A stretch of 64,000 bases of DNA from DASXVU01 sp963732855 (GTDB taxonomy: Archaea; Thermoplasmatota; Thermoplasmata; Methanomassiliicoccales; UBA472): contig CAVTBB010000003.1 in assembly GCA_963732855.1 (NCBI GenBank), positions 620,001-684,000 on the forward strand, in the 5' to 3' direction. Of the stretch, positions 55,431 through 63,339 are shown piece after piece. Made by a program: the position numbers and the translations under genes. The notes under the pieces were generated by a model that worked only from the letters and a program-made list of their open reading frames with translations, had not been told where the DNA came from and did not search any database. The stretch's first letter is position 1, and each line of letters opens with the position of its first letter.

Positions 55431-56732
55431 TCAGTATTTTCGCTTGTCCACGACACGCCTGGCCTTGCCCTCGAAGCGCGGCAAAGTGCCAGGCTCGACC
55501 AATTCGATGCAGGCATTGACCATGAGGGTGGTCCTCAGTTTACTGGCGATCTTGTCCCTAAGGATCTCTATCTTGGCCATGTCGTCGACGAAACCTTCCG
55601 GTTTCAGCTCCACCTTCACCGTCATCTCGTCCAAAGCGCCTGTTCGTTCTATGATTATCTGGAACTCATTACCGAGTTGGGGCATGGACAATAGTACATA
55701 CTCGATCTGTGACGGGAACACGTTGATGCCTCGGATGATGAGCATGTCATCGGAACGTCCGCTGATCCTACCAATCCTGGGGTGCGTACGGCCGCAGGCA
55801 CAGGGTTCCTCGTGCAGGGTCGTGATGTCACCGGTCCGGTAGCGGATGATCGGTAGCGCTTCCTTCTGCAGCATTGTAATGACCAGTTCGCCCTTCTCTC
55901 CCGGGGCGACCTTCTTTCCAGTCTTCGGGTCGATGATCTCCACCAATGCCAGATCAGCCCATACATGCATGCCATTCTGCTGATCGCACTCGCACCAGAG
56001 CGGCCCTGATAGTTCGCTGGTGCCATAGATGTTGATCCCCTTTACCCCGATCGACTCATAGATGCGGTCCCGCATTCCGTCCGACCATGGTTCCGCGCCA
56101 AGGACGCCGATCCTCAGCTGGGTATCCTTCCTGATGTCGATGCCCATCTTGGCCGCTACCTCTCCTAGATGCATCAGGTAGGACGGCGTACAAGCGATGG
56201 CCTTGACGTTCAAGGACCTGATCAGGTCCAACTGTCGTTCAGAGTTGCCGGTGCTGCTTGGAACGACCGTCGCTCCCATGCGCTCGGCACCGTAATGCAG
56301 GCCAAGCCCGCCGGTGAATAGACCATAGGTGTATGCAACTTGAATCGTGTCGTCCTGGGTGATGCCGCAAGACATCAGGCCTCGGGCTATTGATTCGGAC
56401 CAGTTGTCCACATCGTGCTTGGTGTAACCGACGATCGTCGGCTTACCGGTCGTCCCCGAAGAAGCGTGATATCTAACCAGTTCCCGGTTGGAGGCGATGA
56501 ACAGTTTCTCCATGGGAATGTCCCTGAGGTCCGCCTTTACCATGAACGGCAGCTTTTCCACATCGTCCAGGGTATTGATGTCGTCAGGCGTGATATGTGC
56601 GGCATCCATTCTCTCCCGGTAGAACGGCGAGAAGCTGTACAGCCTATATACCAATGACTTCAGAAGCTTCAGTTGCAGGCCGTGAAGCTCGTCTCCCGGC
56701 ATCATTTCGACCTTTGGGTTCCAGCACGACAT
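55431..56732 (-). CDS. paaK: Phenylacetate-CoA ligase, copy 1
   Basis: 433 residues from the ATG at 56732, with GGGAGGAATC upstream. AMP-forming acyl-CoA ligase of the PaaK type, converting phenylacetate (or another aryl acid) plus ATP and CoA to the CoA ester. The AMP loop is YHASSGTTGKPTIVGYT, the second motif is IYGTSELSGP, and the hinge includes RGINVFPSQIEYVL. A Cys pair in EPCACGRTHPRI is also seen. It has the same length as copy 2 and the same N-terminal layout (CWNP..EMMP). Confidence 0.9.
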   Translation of the reverse strand: MSCWNPKVEMMPGDELHGLQLKLLKSLVYRLYSFSPFYRERMDAAHITPDDINTLDDVEKLPFMVKADLRDIPMEKLFIASNRELVRYHASSGTTGKPTIVGYTKHDVDNWSESIARGLMSCGITQDDTIQVAYTYGLFTGGLGLHYGAERMGATVVPSSTGNSERQLDLIRSLNVKAIACTPSYLMHLGEVAAKMGIDIRKDTQLRIGVLGAEPWSDGMRDRIYESIGVKGINIYGTSELSGPLWCECDQQNGMHVWADLALVEIIDPKTGKKVAPGEKGELVITMLQKEALPIIRYRTGDITTLHEEPCACGRTHPRIGRISGRSDDMLIIRGINVFPSQIEYVLLSMPQLGNEFQIIIERTGALDEMTVKVELKPEGFVDDMAKIEILRDKIASKLRTTLMVNACIELVEPGTLPRFEGKARRVVDKRKY

Positions 56733-56842
56733 ACTGATTCCTCCCGGCATACGCCGAGCTTAGGTCCTTCGGACGATCTCGCATCCTAATTGCTGGCATA
56801 TCCCAGCACAGCCTCGACCTGACCTCGGACCGAACAGTGTCA

Positions 56843-56862
56843 GGTGATATCATGTAGCATAT
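56843..56862 (-). promoter_or_regulatory. Conserved CATGTAGCATAT element before paaK copy 1
   Basis: The plus-strand text GGTGATATCATGTAGCATAT is repeated with a single base change at 58773-58792, before the second paaK. On the minus strand it lies just downstream of TATA-like AAATATC, ~110 bases before the start codon. It contains ACATGATATCAC in the reverse direction, related to the elements before the symporters. Confidence 0.5.
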
Positions 56863-56910
56863 TTGATATTTTCAGGAAAGACCGAAAGGGGGTGGAAAGA
56901 ATGAGTTTCC

Positions 56911-57351
56911 TCATTTGAAATGAGCCACTTCCAGTAGTTTAGCGCCGCTCGCCTTGATGGTGCCGATCGCTTTCTCGATGTCCTCCACCCGCAGCACCAG
57001 GATGGCCCCGGGTTCGTTACGGTAAGCGTAGGCGTATTCAATATTGATCCCCGCATCCTTGAGTACCTTGGTCAATTCGAATAGCCCGCCGGGTTCGTCC
57101 GCCATGTGGACGGCGATGACGTCGGTGTAGCGCACCACGAAACCATGCTCCTGAAGCCTCTTCAAAGCCTTCTCCGGATCGGACACGAACGCCCGTATGA
57201 CCCCGTAACCGGCTCCCTCGGCGATGCTGAATGCCAGGATGTTGATGCTTTCCTCGCCCATAGCCTTGCTGAAATCCATCAGACGGCCCGGCCTGTTCTC
57301 GGAGAATATCGAAAGCTGCTTGATCTTGTACTTGTCTAAATCGTCCGCCAT
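56911..57351 (-). CDS. Tandem ACT-domain protein
   Basis: 146 residues made of two ACT domains (first ~10-75: LSIFSENRPGRLMDFSKAMG; second ~80-140: IAVHMADEPGGLFELTKVLK). ACT pairs of this type bind amino acids or aryl acids and are often encoded next to paaK in archaea. The ATG overlaps the TGA of the upstream paaK copy 2, so the two are co-translated. It probably senses an aromatic or branched amino acid. Confidence 0.88.
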   Translation of the reverse strand: MADDLDKYKIKQLSIFSENRPGRLMDFSKAMGEESINILAFSIAEGAGYGVIRAFVSDPEKALKRLQEHGFVVRYTDVIAVHMADEPGGLFELTKVLKDAGINIEYAYAYRNEPGAILVLRVEDIEKAIGTIKASGAKLLEVAHFK

Positions 57352-58652
57352 CAGATCTCCCTCCTGTCTATGACCCTTTTCGCTTTTCCTTCGAACCGGG
57401 GCAGGGTCCCTGGGCCTACCAGTTCGATCACCGGGCTCACATTTAATAGCGCCCTCAGCTTATGTGCGATCCGCTCCCGGATGCAATTCAATTCCAAGAT
57501 GTTGTCGGTGAACGCCTCGGGTTTCAATTCCACCCGGACCATCATCGTGTCCAGTGCACCTTTTCGTTCCACCACGATCTGGAACTCGTTCCCCACTTCG
57601 GGGTTGGTGTTGAGCGAATACTCCACCTGGGACGGGAATACATTGATTCCCCGGATAATGAGCATATCGTCGACCCGGCCGGTGATGCGGGTGATGCGGG
57701 GGTGAGTGCGACCGCACGCACATTTCTCATCTTCCATGACCGTCAGGTCACCTATGCGATAGCGGATGAGCGGGAACGCCTCCTTCTGGAGCATGGTTAG
57801 CACCATCTCGCCCCTTTCGCCCGGGCCCACTGGTTCACCTGTCTTCGGGTCAATGATCTCGAGAAGTGCAAAGTCCCCCCAGAAGTGGATGCCCTGCTGT
57901 TGCTCACACTCGCTGAAGAGCGGTCCAGAGAGCTCGCTCGCACCGAAGCAATTGATGCCCTTTACACCCAGTGAATCATAGATCTTGTCCCGCATCTTAT
58001 CCGACCACGGCTCTGCCCCGAGCAGGCCGATCCGGAGTTTGGTGTCATTCCTCAGGTTGACGCCCATCTTCTCCGCCACCTCTCCGACGTGTATCATATA
58101 GGACGGAGTACAGGCCATCGCAGTAACGCCCAGGTCCTGGATCAACTCAACCTGTCTTTCGGTGTTGCCGGTGCTCGCAGGCACGACCGCCGCGCCGATG
58201 CGCTCGGCGGCATAGTGGAACCCCAGGCCTCCAGTGAACAGACCGTAGGTGTTGGCCACCTGAACCACATCGTGCTTTCCCAATCCGGCGGACGTGATCG
58301 ACCGGGCCAGCGATTCAGACCAATTATCGATATCATTTCGGGTGTAACCGACAATGGTCGGTTTTCCGGTAGTACCCGATGAAGCGTGATAGCGGACTAT
58401 GTCCTCCTTAGGGGCGATGAATATTTTGTCTGGATAATTTTCACGGTAGTCCTTCTTGGACATGAACGGCAGCTTGGAGACGTCCTCCAACGACCGGATG
58501 TCGTCTGGGGTAACCCCCTTGGACTCCATCCTGGTGCGGTAGAACCGGGACTGGTCATAGAGCTTGTTCACCAGGTTCCGGAGCAATTTATACTGCAAAG
58601 CCCTCAGCTCAAACTTTGGCATCATCTCGATATTAGGGTTCCAACATCCCAC
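57351..58652 (-). CDS. paaK: Phenylacetate-CoA ligase, copy 2
   Basis: 433 residues from the GTG at 58652. This start is chosen because GGGAGGATGG precedes it and because it gives the same N-terminus and exact length as copy 1; an ORF extending upstream is not protein-like. Motifs are YHASSGTTGKPTIVGYT, CFGASELSGP and RGINVFPSQVEYSL, and a CACGRTHPRI cysteine pair is conserved. It differs enough from copy 1 (for example GASELSGP for GTSELSGP) to have a different acid preference. It is followed by the ACT gene with a TGATG overlap. Confidence 0.9.
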   Translation of the reverse strand: MGCWNPNIEMMPKFELRALQYKLLRNLVNKLYDQSRFYRTRMESKGVTPDDIRSLEDVSKLPFMSKKDYRENYPDKIFIAPKEDIVRYHASSGTTGKPTIVGYTRNDIDNWSESLARSITSAGLGKHDVVQVANTYGLFTGGLGFHYAAERIGAAVVPASTGNTERQVELIQDLGVTAMACTPSYMIHVGEVAEKMGVNLRNDTKLRIGLLGAEPWSDKMRDKIYDSLGVKGINCFGASELSGPLFSECEQQQGIHFWGDFALLEIIDPKTGEPVGPGERGEMVLTMLQKEAFPLIRYRIGDLTVMEDEKCACGRTHPRITRITGRVDDMLIIRGINVFPSQVEYSLNTNPEVGNEFQIVVERKGALDTMMVRVELKPEAFTDNILELNCIRERIAHKLRALLNVSPVIELVGPGTLPRFEGKAKRVIDRREI

Positions 58653-58772
58653 GAAACCATCCTCCCGGTACCGAATTCGTGAGTCCGTGAGGAATCGCAT
58701 CTCGAAGATGTATCCCACCGGGTCCAGGCCATCACCATTTACAACGCGAAGGCTGACCGACTCACTGTGCAG

Positions 58773-58792
58773 GGTGATAGCATGTAGCATAT
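58773..58792 (-). promoter_or_regulatory. Conserved CATGTAGCATAT element before paaK copy 2
   Basis: The second copy of the 20-base element (19/20 identical to 56843-56862), 121 bases before the GTG start. On the minus strand TATA-like ATGATATAT lies directly upstream and overlaps its edge, so a bound protein would sit between TATA box and transcription start, like an operator. Fpg reads away on the other side. Confidence 0.5.
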
Positions 58793-58872
58793 ATCATTTT
58801 TCTGAGGTACGAACATGTGATCGGCAACGCCTTACCAGACGATTAATAGCATACTCAGTGCATCCCCCTTAG

Positions 58873-59658
58873 GTGCCCGAACTTCCCGAGGTTGAGCAGG
58901 CAAGGCGATTCCTGGAAATTAACGCCTTGAACCGCAAGATCCTCTCGGTCGAGGTCTTCGACAGCGGGGTTCTGCAGGATATTGAAGGACCGACGTTCGC
59001 CAAAACCCTTACAGGCCGTTCCATGACCATCGCTGGCAGGCACGGCAAGCAGATGTTCATCGGTCTGGATGATGGGTCGTTCCTGACCATCCATCTAGGT
59101 ATGACAGGAGATCTGATCTTGAATGAGGACAGCCGTGTCCCTATGTATTCAAGGATCGCTTTCCGGTTTGAGGGCGGTGAGAGCCTTTTCTATTCAGACC
59201 AGCGTAAGTTCGGGGCTATCGGGGTCATCGGTTCGGTCGATCAGTTCGTGAAGGATCATAAGCTAGGGCCGGACGCCCTCTGCATTAGCCTTTCCGAATT
59301 CAAAGAAAGGGTTTCGAGCCATAAGAAGGCTATAAAGAGCGTTTTGCTAGATCAGAGCATAGTCTCCGGCATAGGGAATTTGTACGCAGATGAGGTTCTA
59401 TTCCAGGTGCGTTTGCATCCTGGGGCCCGAACAGACACCATTTCCTCAAAGAGGATAGGGAACATCCATCGCTTAATTGGCATAGTCCTCCGGGGTTCGA
59501 TCGCCGTTTCATCGGATTTCGCCTCTCTGCCGGATGGATACTTGCTAAGGGCAAGGGAAGTGGGAGTGGAGTGCCCCCGACACAATGGCCTACTGGCAGT
59601 GGTCAAGGTCGGAGGCCGCACTTCAATCTTTTGTCCCAAATGCCAGCGACCCAAATGA
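58873..59658 (+). CDS. Formamidopyrimidine-DNA glycosylase family (Fpg/Nei)
   Basis: 261 residues starting with GTG. The N-terminal P-E-L-P-E-V-E supplies the catalytic proline and glutamate, the H2TH segment is QSIVSGIGNLYADEVLF near 155-170, and the C-terminal zinc finger has C-x2-H then C-x2-C (ECPRHNG ... FCPKCQ). It removes oxidised bases from DNA and cuts the strand. Fpg is mainly bacterial and rare in archaea, which use other glycosylases, so transfer is likely. The zinc finger carries His in place of the second Cys. Confidence 0.88.
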   Translation: MPELPEVEQARRFLEINALNRKILSVEVFDSGVLQDIEGPTFAKTLTGRSMTIAGRHGKQMFIGLDDGSFLTIHLGMTGDLILNEDSRVPMYSRIAFRFEGGESLFYSDQRKFGAIGVIGSVDQFVKDHKLGPDALCISLSEFKERVSSHKKAIKSVLLDQSIVSGIGNLYADEVLFQVRLHPGARTDTISSKRIGNIHRLIGIVLRGSIAVSSDFASLPDGYLLRAREVGVECPRHNGLLAVVKVGGRTSIFCPKCQRPK

Positions 59659-59738
59659 TCGCAGCGGTGATGCGTGGCAGATCCTCTGCTCATCCTCCGG
59701 TACGAAACAGATATGGATCAATTGTTGCGGTCATTTGC

Positions 59739-60410
59739 ATGGTCCGCGTGTTGCCGATCGACAAGAAAGACCGGACAATCCTCGCTGTACGCCAAAGACC
59801 CAGGCGTGTCCCAGGAATAGATCGCTAAGGAGGTGGACCCGTACCAGCCCACGGTGGCCGCTCGGATAAGGAACCTAAAGGAGAGCGGAGTCATCCAAAC
59901 GATTACCGGTATCAATCCGCTGAAGATGGGGTTGTACATTGCCAAGGTGGACATCGCTTCCAACAATCCCAGCGTCAGCCTGGGCATGTTCCGCAGTTGT
60001 CCCTGCCTTGCCAACGGTTTCACCATATCCGGAAGGAACAACCTATGCCTGATGTTCGTGAGCGAGAACATCGCCACCCTCGATTCCACGGTCGACCGGC
60101 ATCTCCGTTCCAGCAAGTTCGACAAGGAGCTGGACTTCAATATCATTATCAGCACCGAACGCGACCTGGTGCTGCGACCGTCACGCCGGAGCAGTCCAAA
60201 CGCCTCCGTGCGGCGGCGACATCCAATGCAGGGACTTGTCGTTCCTTCAAGGAAAAGAAATGCATGGGCTGTCCCATCACAGGCCAGTGTCAGGGTTGGT
60301 TCTACCGATCGTATGAGAATAACCCTGGTCAGTTCTCCATCATCGTCATGTTTCATTCCATGGATACGCTTATCAAGGCGCGGCTCGGTAGAAACTGTTC
60401 CAGGGCGTGA
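59739..60410 (+). pseudogene. Lrp/AsnC-type regulator with Cys-rich tail, broken
   Basis: Start MVRVLPIDKKDRTIL, then after a frameshift LYAKDPGVSQE, an in-frame TAG (59815-59817), IAKEVDPYQPTVAARIRNLK (the helix-turn-helix), and ESGVIQTITGINPLKMGLYI, into an effector domain ending ISTERDLVL. Another shift leads to a Cys-rich tail SNAGTCRSFKEKKCMGCPIT with GQC. The nonsense codon plus two frameshifts indicate decay. The Cys tail recalls metal- or redox-sensing AsnC relatives. Confidence 0.72.
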
Positions 60411-60415
60411 CGAAA

Positions 60416-60712
60416 ATGGACAAGTTCGATCAGTACATGGGAAGCATGAAGAGCTCCGGTCCCCAGGAGGTCCGGAACCTCGTTGAGGAGAATAAGAAGA
60501 TATGCGTGTGTGCCAAATGCCCTTCTTACAACGAGTGCGCGGCCCGGAAAAGGGAGCTCGTGTACTGTCTTTTGGGGAAGAGCGGGGAATGTCAGATCGA
60601 AGAGCTAGGTTGCATATGTCCAGACTGTCCGGTGACAGTTGAGCTGGACCTCAAGAACACGTACTATTGTACACAAGGTTCAGAGAAGGAATTGCGCCGG
60701 CCGGAGCAATGA
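60416..60712 (+). CDS. DUF2769 cysteine-rich protein
   Basis: 98 residues from the ATG at 60416; a GTG three codons earlier is possible. Ten cysteines: C-x-C-x2-C-P-S-Y (ICVCAKCPSYNEC), CLLGKSGECQ, CICPDCPV and YYCTQG. This spacing is typical of DUF2769, common in methanogens and their relatives and thought to bind metal or iron-sulfur clusters. It lies 5 bases after the broken Lrp gene, whose tail is also Cys-rich, so they were probably one operon. Confidence 0.82.
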   Translation: MDKFDQYMGSMKSSGPQEVRNLVEENKKICVCAKCPSYNECAARKRELVYCLLGKSGECQIEELGCICPDCPVTVELDLKNTYYCTQGSEKELRRPEQ

Positions 60713-60714
60713 CC

Positions 60715-61005
60715 TCAGAACTTTACCACCGGTTCATCGAGACGACCAAGGTCCATCCCTTCGCTCATCCTGGGATGGTCCAAAGCAATATTGGGGACGG
60801 CATCCGTTCCCGCCGAACCTGAGAACTCCGGTTCATGGTTCATGCCCGAGACCATGAGAATGAAACCCAGCACTCCGAATATCACGGATGCCAGTCCAAC
60901 CGGTACGAGATAGGGGGAAGCATACGAGCTGGAATAGTTCAAACAGAGCGACATGCCCAGAAACCCGGACACGCTCAATACCAGCCCTCGAACGAAATTC
61001 CCCAT
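60715..61005 (-). CDS. Small two-helix membrane protein
   Basis: 96 residues. Helices at ~7-24 and ~34-55 are followed by a ~40-residue hydrophilic tail (HEPEFSGSAGTDAVPNIALD). No family is recognised. It is convergent with the DUF2769 gene, two bases apart, and stands alone on the minus strand. Confidence 0.5.
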   Translation of the reverse strand: MGNFVRGLVLSVSGFLGMSLCLNYSSSYASPYLVPVGLASVIFGVLGFILMVSGMNHEPEFSGSAGTDAVPNIALDHPRMSEGMDLGRLDEPVVKF

Positions 61006-61191
61006 GACTTTTCCTCATGTAATTATTGACGGACACCTTAAAGTCCCTTCGTATCCGGTTATCATCCTCGAGCATTTTGAATCATTACTTCCTGATCATG
61101 CGACATCACCATCCAGCAAATTTGATCCATTTTCAAGGCAGGTCGAGCGGGATCGTTATCCATCGCCTCGCGCATCAGATTGGATCCGAAC

Positions 61192-62575
61192 TCAACCATA
61201 CCTGTTCTGGGACATGCGGCCAGGGTCAAAGAGCTCTTTCGCTTCCCTTTTCGTGAGAAGTTTTCTTTTCACCGCCAGTTCCGGTATGGGAATGCCGGTG
61301 CCTATCGATTCTTCTACCAGTTCTGCCGCCTCGAGATAGCCGATCTTCTCGACCAGGAACGTTGCCAGGATAGCGTTCTTCTCGATGTAGGAGGCACATT
61401 TTTGCCGGTCCGCTATGATCCCGTCGATGCATTTCCGGCGGAAGTCAGGAAGATAATGGACTAACAGGTTCATCGAGTCCAGGATGTTGTGGGTCATGAC
61501 CGGGGTCATGACGTTCAGTTCGAGCTGGCCAGCCTGAGCCGCCATGGCCGTGGCGGTATCGTTGCCGATCACCTGGAAACAGACCATGTCCAAGCACTCC
61601 GCCATCACCGGGTTCACTTTCCCCGGCATCATGGAAGAGCCCGGCTGGACTGCTGGAAGCTTCAGTTCGCCCAATCCTGTGGTGGGCCCAGAATTCAGCA
61701 GCCGCAGGTCGTTGGCAATGCGCACCAGTTCGAGGGCCAGTTCGCGCAGGGAAGAGGAGAAGGCGAGCATCTGTGAGCGGGACTGGAGCGCTTCGAACGG
61801 GTCCCTTGCCGAAATGAACGCTCGGTGGCATAGCATCGAAAGGTTGCCGAGCACCAGGTTCCGGTATCCATAGCCCGTGTTCGCGCCGGTCCCGACAGCG
61901 GTGCTACCAATGGCCAGTTCTAGAGATCTCCTTTCGCTGTTCGATCCTTCCCGACGCCCTTCGGACCGCCGATGCGTAAGCCTTGAACTCATTCCCAAGG
62001 CTTACTGGTAGGGCATCCATGAGGTGGGTCCTGCCGGACTTGAAGGCGTCCATGAACTCCTCTCCCTTCCGTTGCAGGGAGGAAGCCAGCTCATCGAGCT
62101 CTGTAAGCAGATCGTCTGCTTTCCACAGGATCGCGATATGGGATGCGGTGGGGAAAGTATCGTTCGTGCTCTGGGACATGTTCACATGGTCGTTCGGGCT
62201 GACCGAACGATAGTCTCCTTTGGACTTGCCCATAAGCTCAAGGGCTAGATTGCAAAGCACCTCGTTCACGTTCATGTTGAACGAGGTCCCCGCCCCCGCC
62301 TGGAAGACGTCGACCGGGAACTGGTCCATATGCCTCCCGTCCAGTATCTCGTCGCAGGCGGTCACGATAGCTATGCCGATCTCCTCGTCCAGGTCGCCGA
62401 CCTCCATGTTCGCCATGGCCGCCGCCTTCTTCACCGTGACGTAGGCTTTTACCATTCCGACCGTCGCCGTTCTGCCGCTGGCCCGGAAATTGTTCAATGC
62501 CCTTTCCGTCTGTATGCCATAGACTGCCTCGTCCGGCAGGTCTATCTCCCCCAGGGAGTCCTTCTCCTTCCTCAC
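61192..62575 (-). pseudogene. Aspartase/fumarase superfamily lyase, one frameshift
   Basis: Lyase of the aspartase/class II fumarase family, catalysing reversible addition of ammonia or water to fumarate. The first part, from the GTG at 62575, has GEIDLPDEAVYGIQTERALN, VNMSQSTNDTFPTASHIA and GRTHLMDALPVSLGNEF. The reading breaks near 61925 (RIEQRKEIS / SLELAIGSTAVG). The second part has the signature GSSMMPGKVNPVMAE and continues to the end at 61192. A single base shift could be a sequencing error. The GTG overlaps the sdhB stop, tying it to fumarate metabolism. Confidence 0.85.
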
Positions 62576-63339
62576 GATCTCCTCTCCTTTCCCTTTTTCC
62601 TTTCCTCAAGTACCTGTATCGACCTTCCGATGGCTATGTTCGGAGGCACCTCTCTTGGGCAGACCTTTTTGCAGTTGGAAAAGAACCTGCAAGCCCACCA
62701 GCCATGTGGTCCATCGGCCCGGTCCAGCCTCTTATTACCCTCCCCATCGCGTGGATCGATACTGAAACGGTAGAGCTTGGCCAGCGCCGCCGGTCCGAGA
62801 TATTCTGGGTCGATCGAATTGATCGGACAGGCGCCATAACAGGCTGCGCACATGATGCAGTTCGTGTACCGCTCCAGCTCGTGGACTTCGTCAGGTTCCA
62901 TAAGCGGTTCCCTCTGTTCGGTCTTATCTGCCACCAGCGTCGGTCCTATGCTGCGGTATTTGGCATAGAATTCGTCCATGTTCACTATCAGGTCCTTTAT
63001 CACCGGCAGGTTTGGCAGTGGTTCGATCAGGACCTCGGTCGTCTGATTCCAGCTGACTGTCGGGACTATCGATCGGGATGAGGCTAGCCTCATAGGAATC
63101 TCGTTTACCAGCCCGGCCATCTGAGTCCTGCATGCCAACCTAGGGACCTTGTTGATCAGCAAGGCACAGCTTCCGCAGACCGCCCCGCGGCAGGAGTAAC
63201 GGAACGAGAGCGAGTCATCATGGCGGTCGTGGATCTGAAAGAGCGCATCGAGCACGGTCATGCCCTGATGCACCTCGACATCGTATGCTCCGTATGTCGC
63301 CTCAACTCCCGGAGTCTTTCGGAAGACCCAGACCTTCAT
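62572..63339 (-). CDS. sdhB: Succinate dehydrogenase/fumarate reductase iron-sulfur subunit
   Basis: 255 residues. The N-terminal [2Fe-2S] domain shows FRYSCRGAVCGSCALLIN and a further Cys in PRLACRTQM. The C-terminal part has C-x2-C-x2-C-x3-C-P (CIMCAACYGACP) for [4Fe-4S] and C-x5-C-x3-C-P (CRFFSNCKKVCP) for the [3Fe-4S] cluster. It lacks the HdrB-like extension of TfrB. The ATG at 63339 overlaps the sdhA stop. No membrane anchor genes follow; instead the lyase does. Confidence 0.92.
   Translation of the reverse strand: MKVWVFRKTPGVEATYGAYDVEVHQGMTVLDALFQIHDRHDDSLSFRYSCRGAVCGSCALLINKVPRLACRTQMAGLVNEIPMRLASSRSIVPTVSWNQTTEVLIEPLPNLPVIKDLIVNMDEFYAKYRSIGPTLVADKTEQREPLMEPDEVHELERYTNCIMCAACYGACPINSIDPEYLGPAALAKLYRFSIDPRDGEGNKRLDRADGPHGWWACRFFSNCKKVCPREVPPNIAIGRSIQVLEERKKGKERRS

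Noticed and set aside
58650..58790. N-terminal extension of paaK copy 2 beginning at an upstream ATG
   Set aside because: The paralogue has a stop at the corresponding place, and the GTG with a strong ribosome binding site gives exactly equal protein lengths.
59815..59817. In-frame TAG in the Lrp-like gene as a possible pyrrolysine codon
   Set aside because: The gene also has two frameshifts, and the residue replaced lies in a normal helix of the DNA-binding domain where relatives have Glu; one base change from GAG explains it. No pyl genes are visible.
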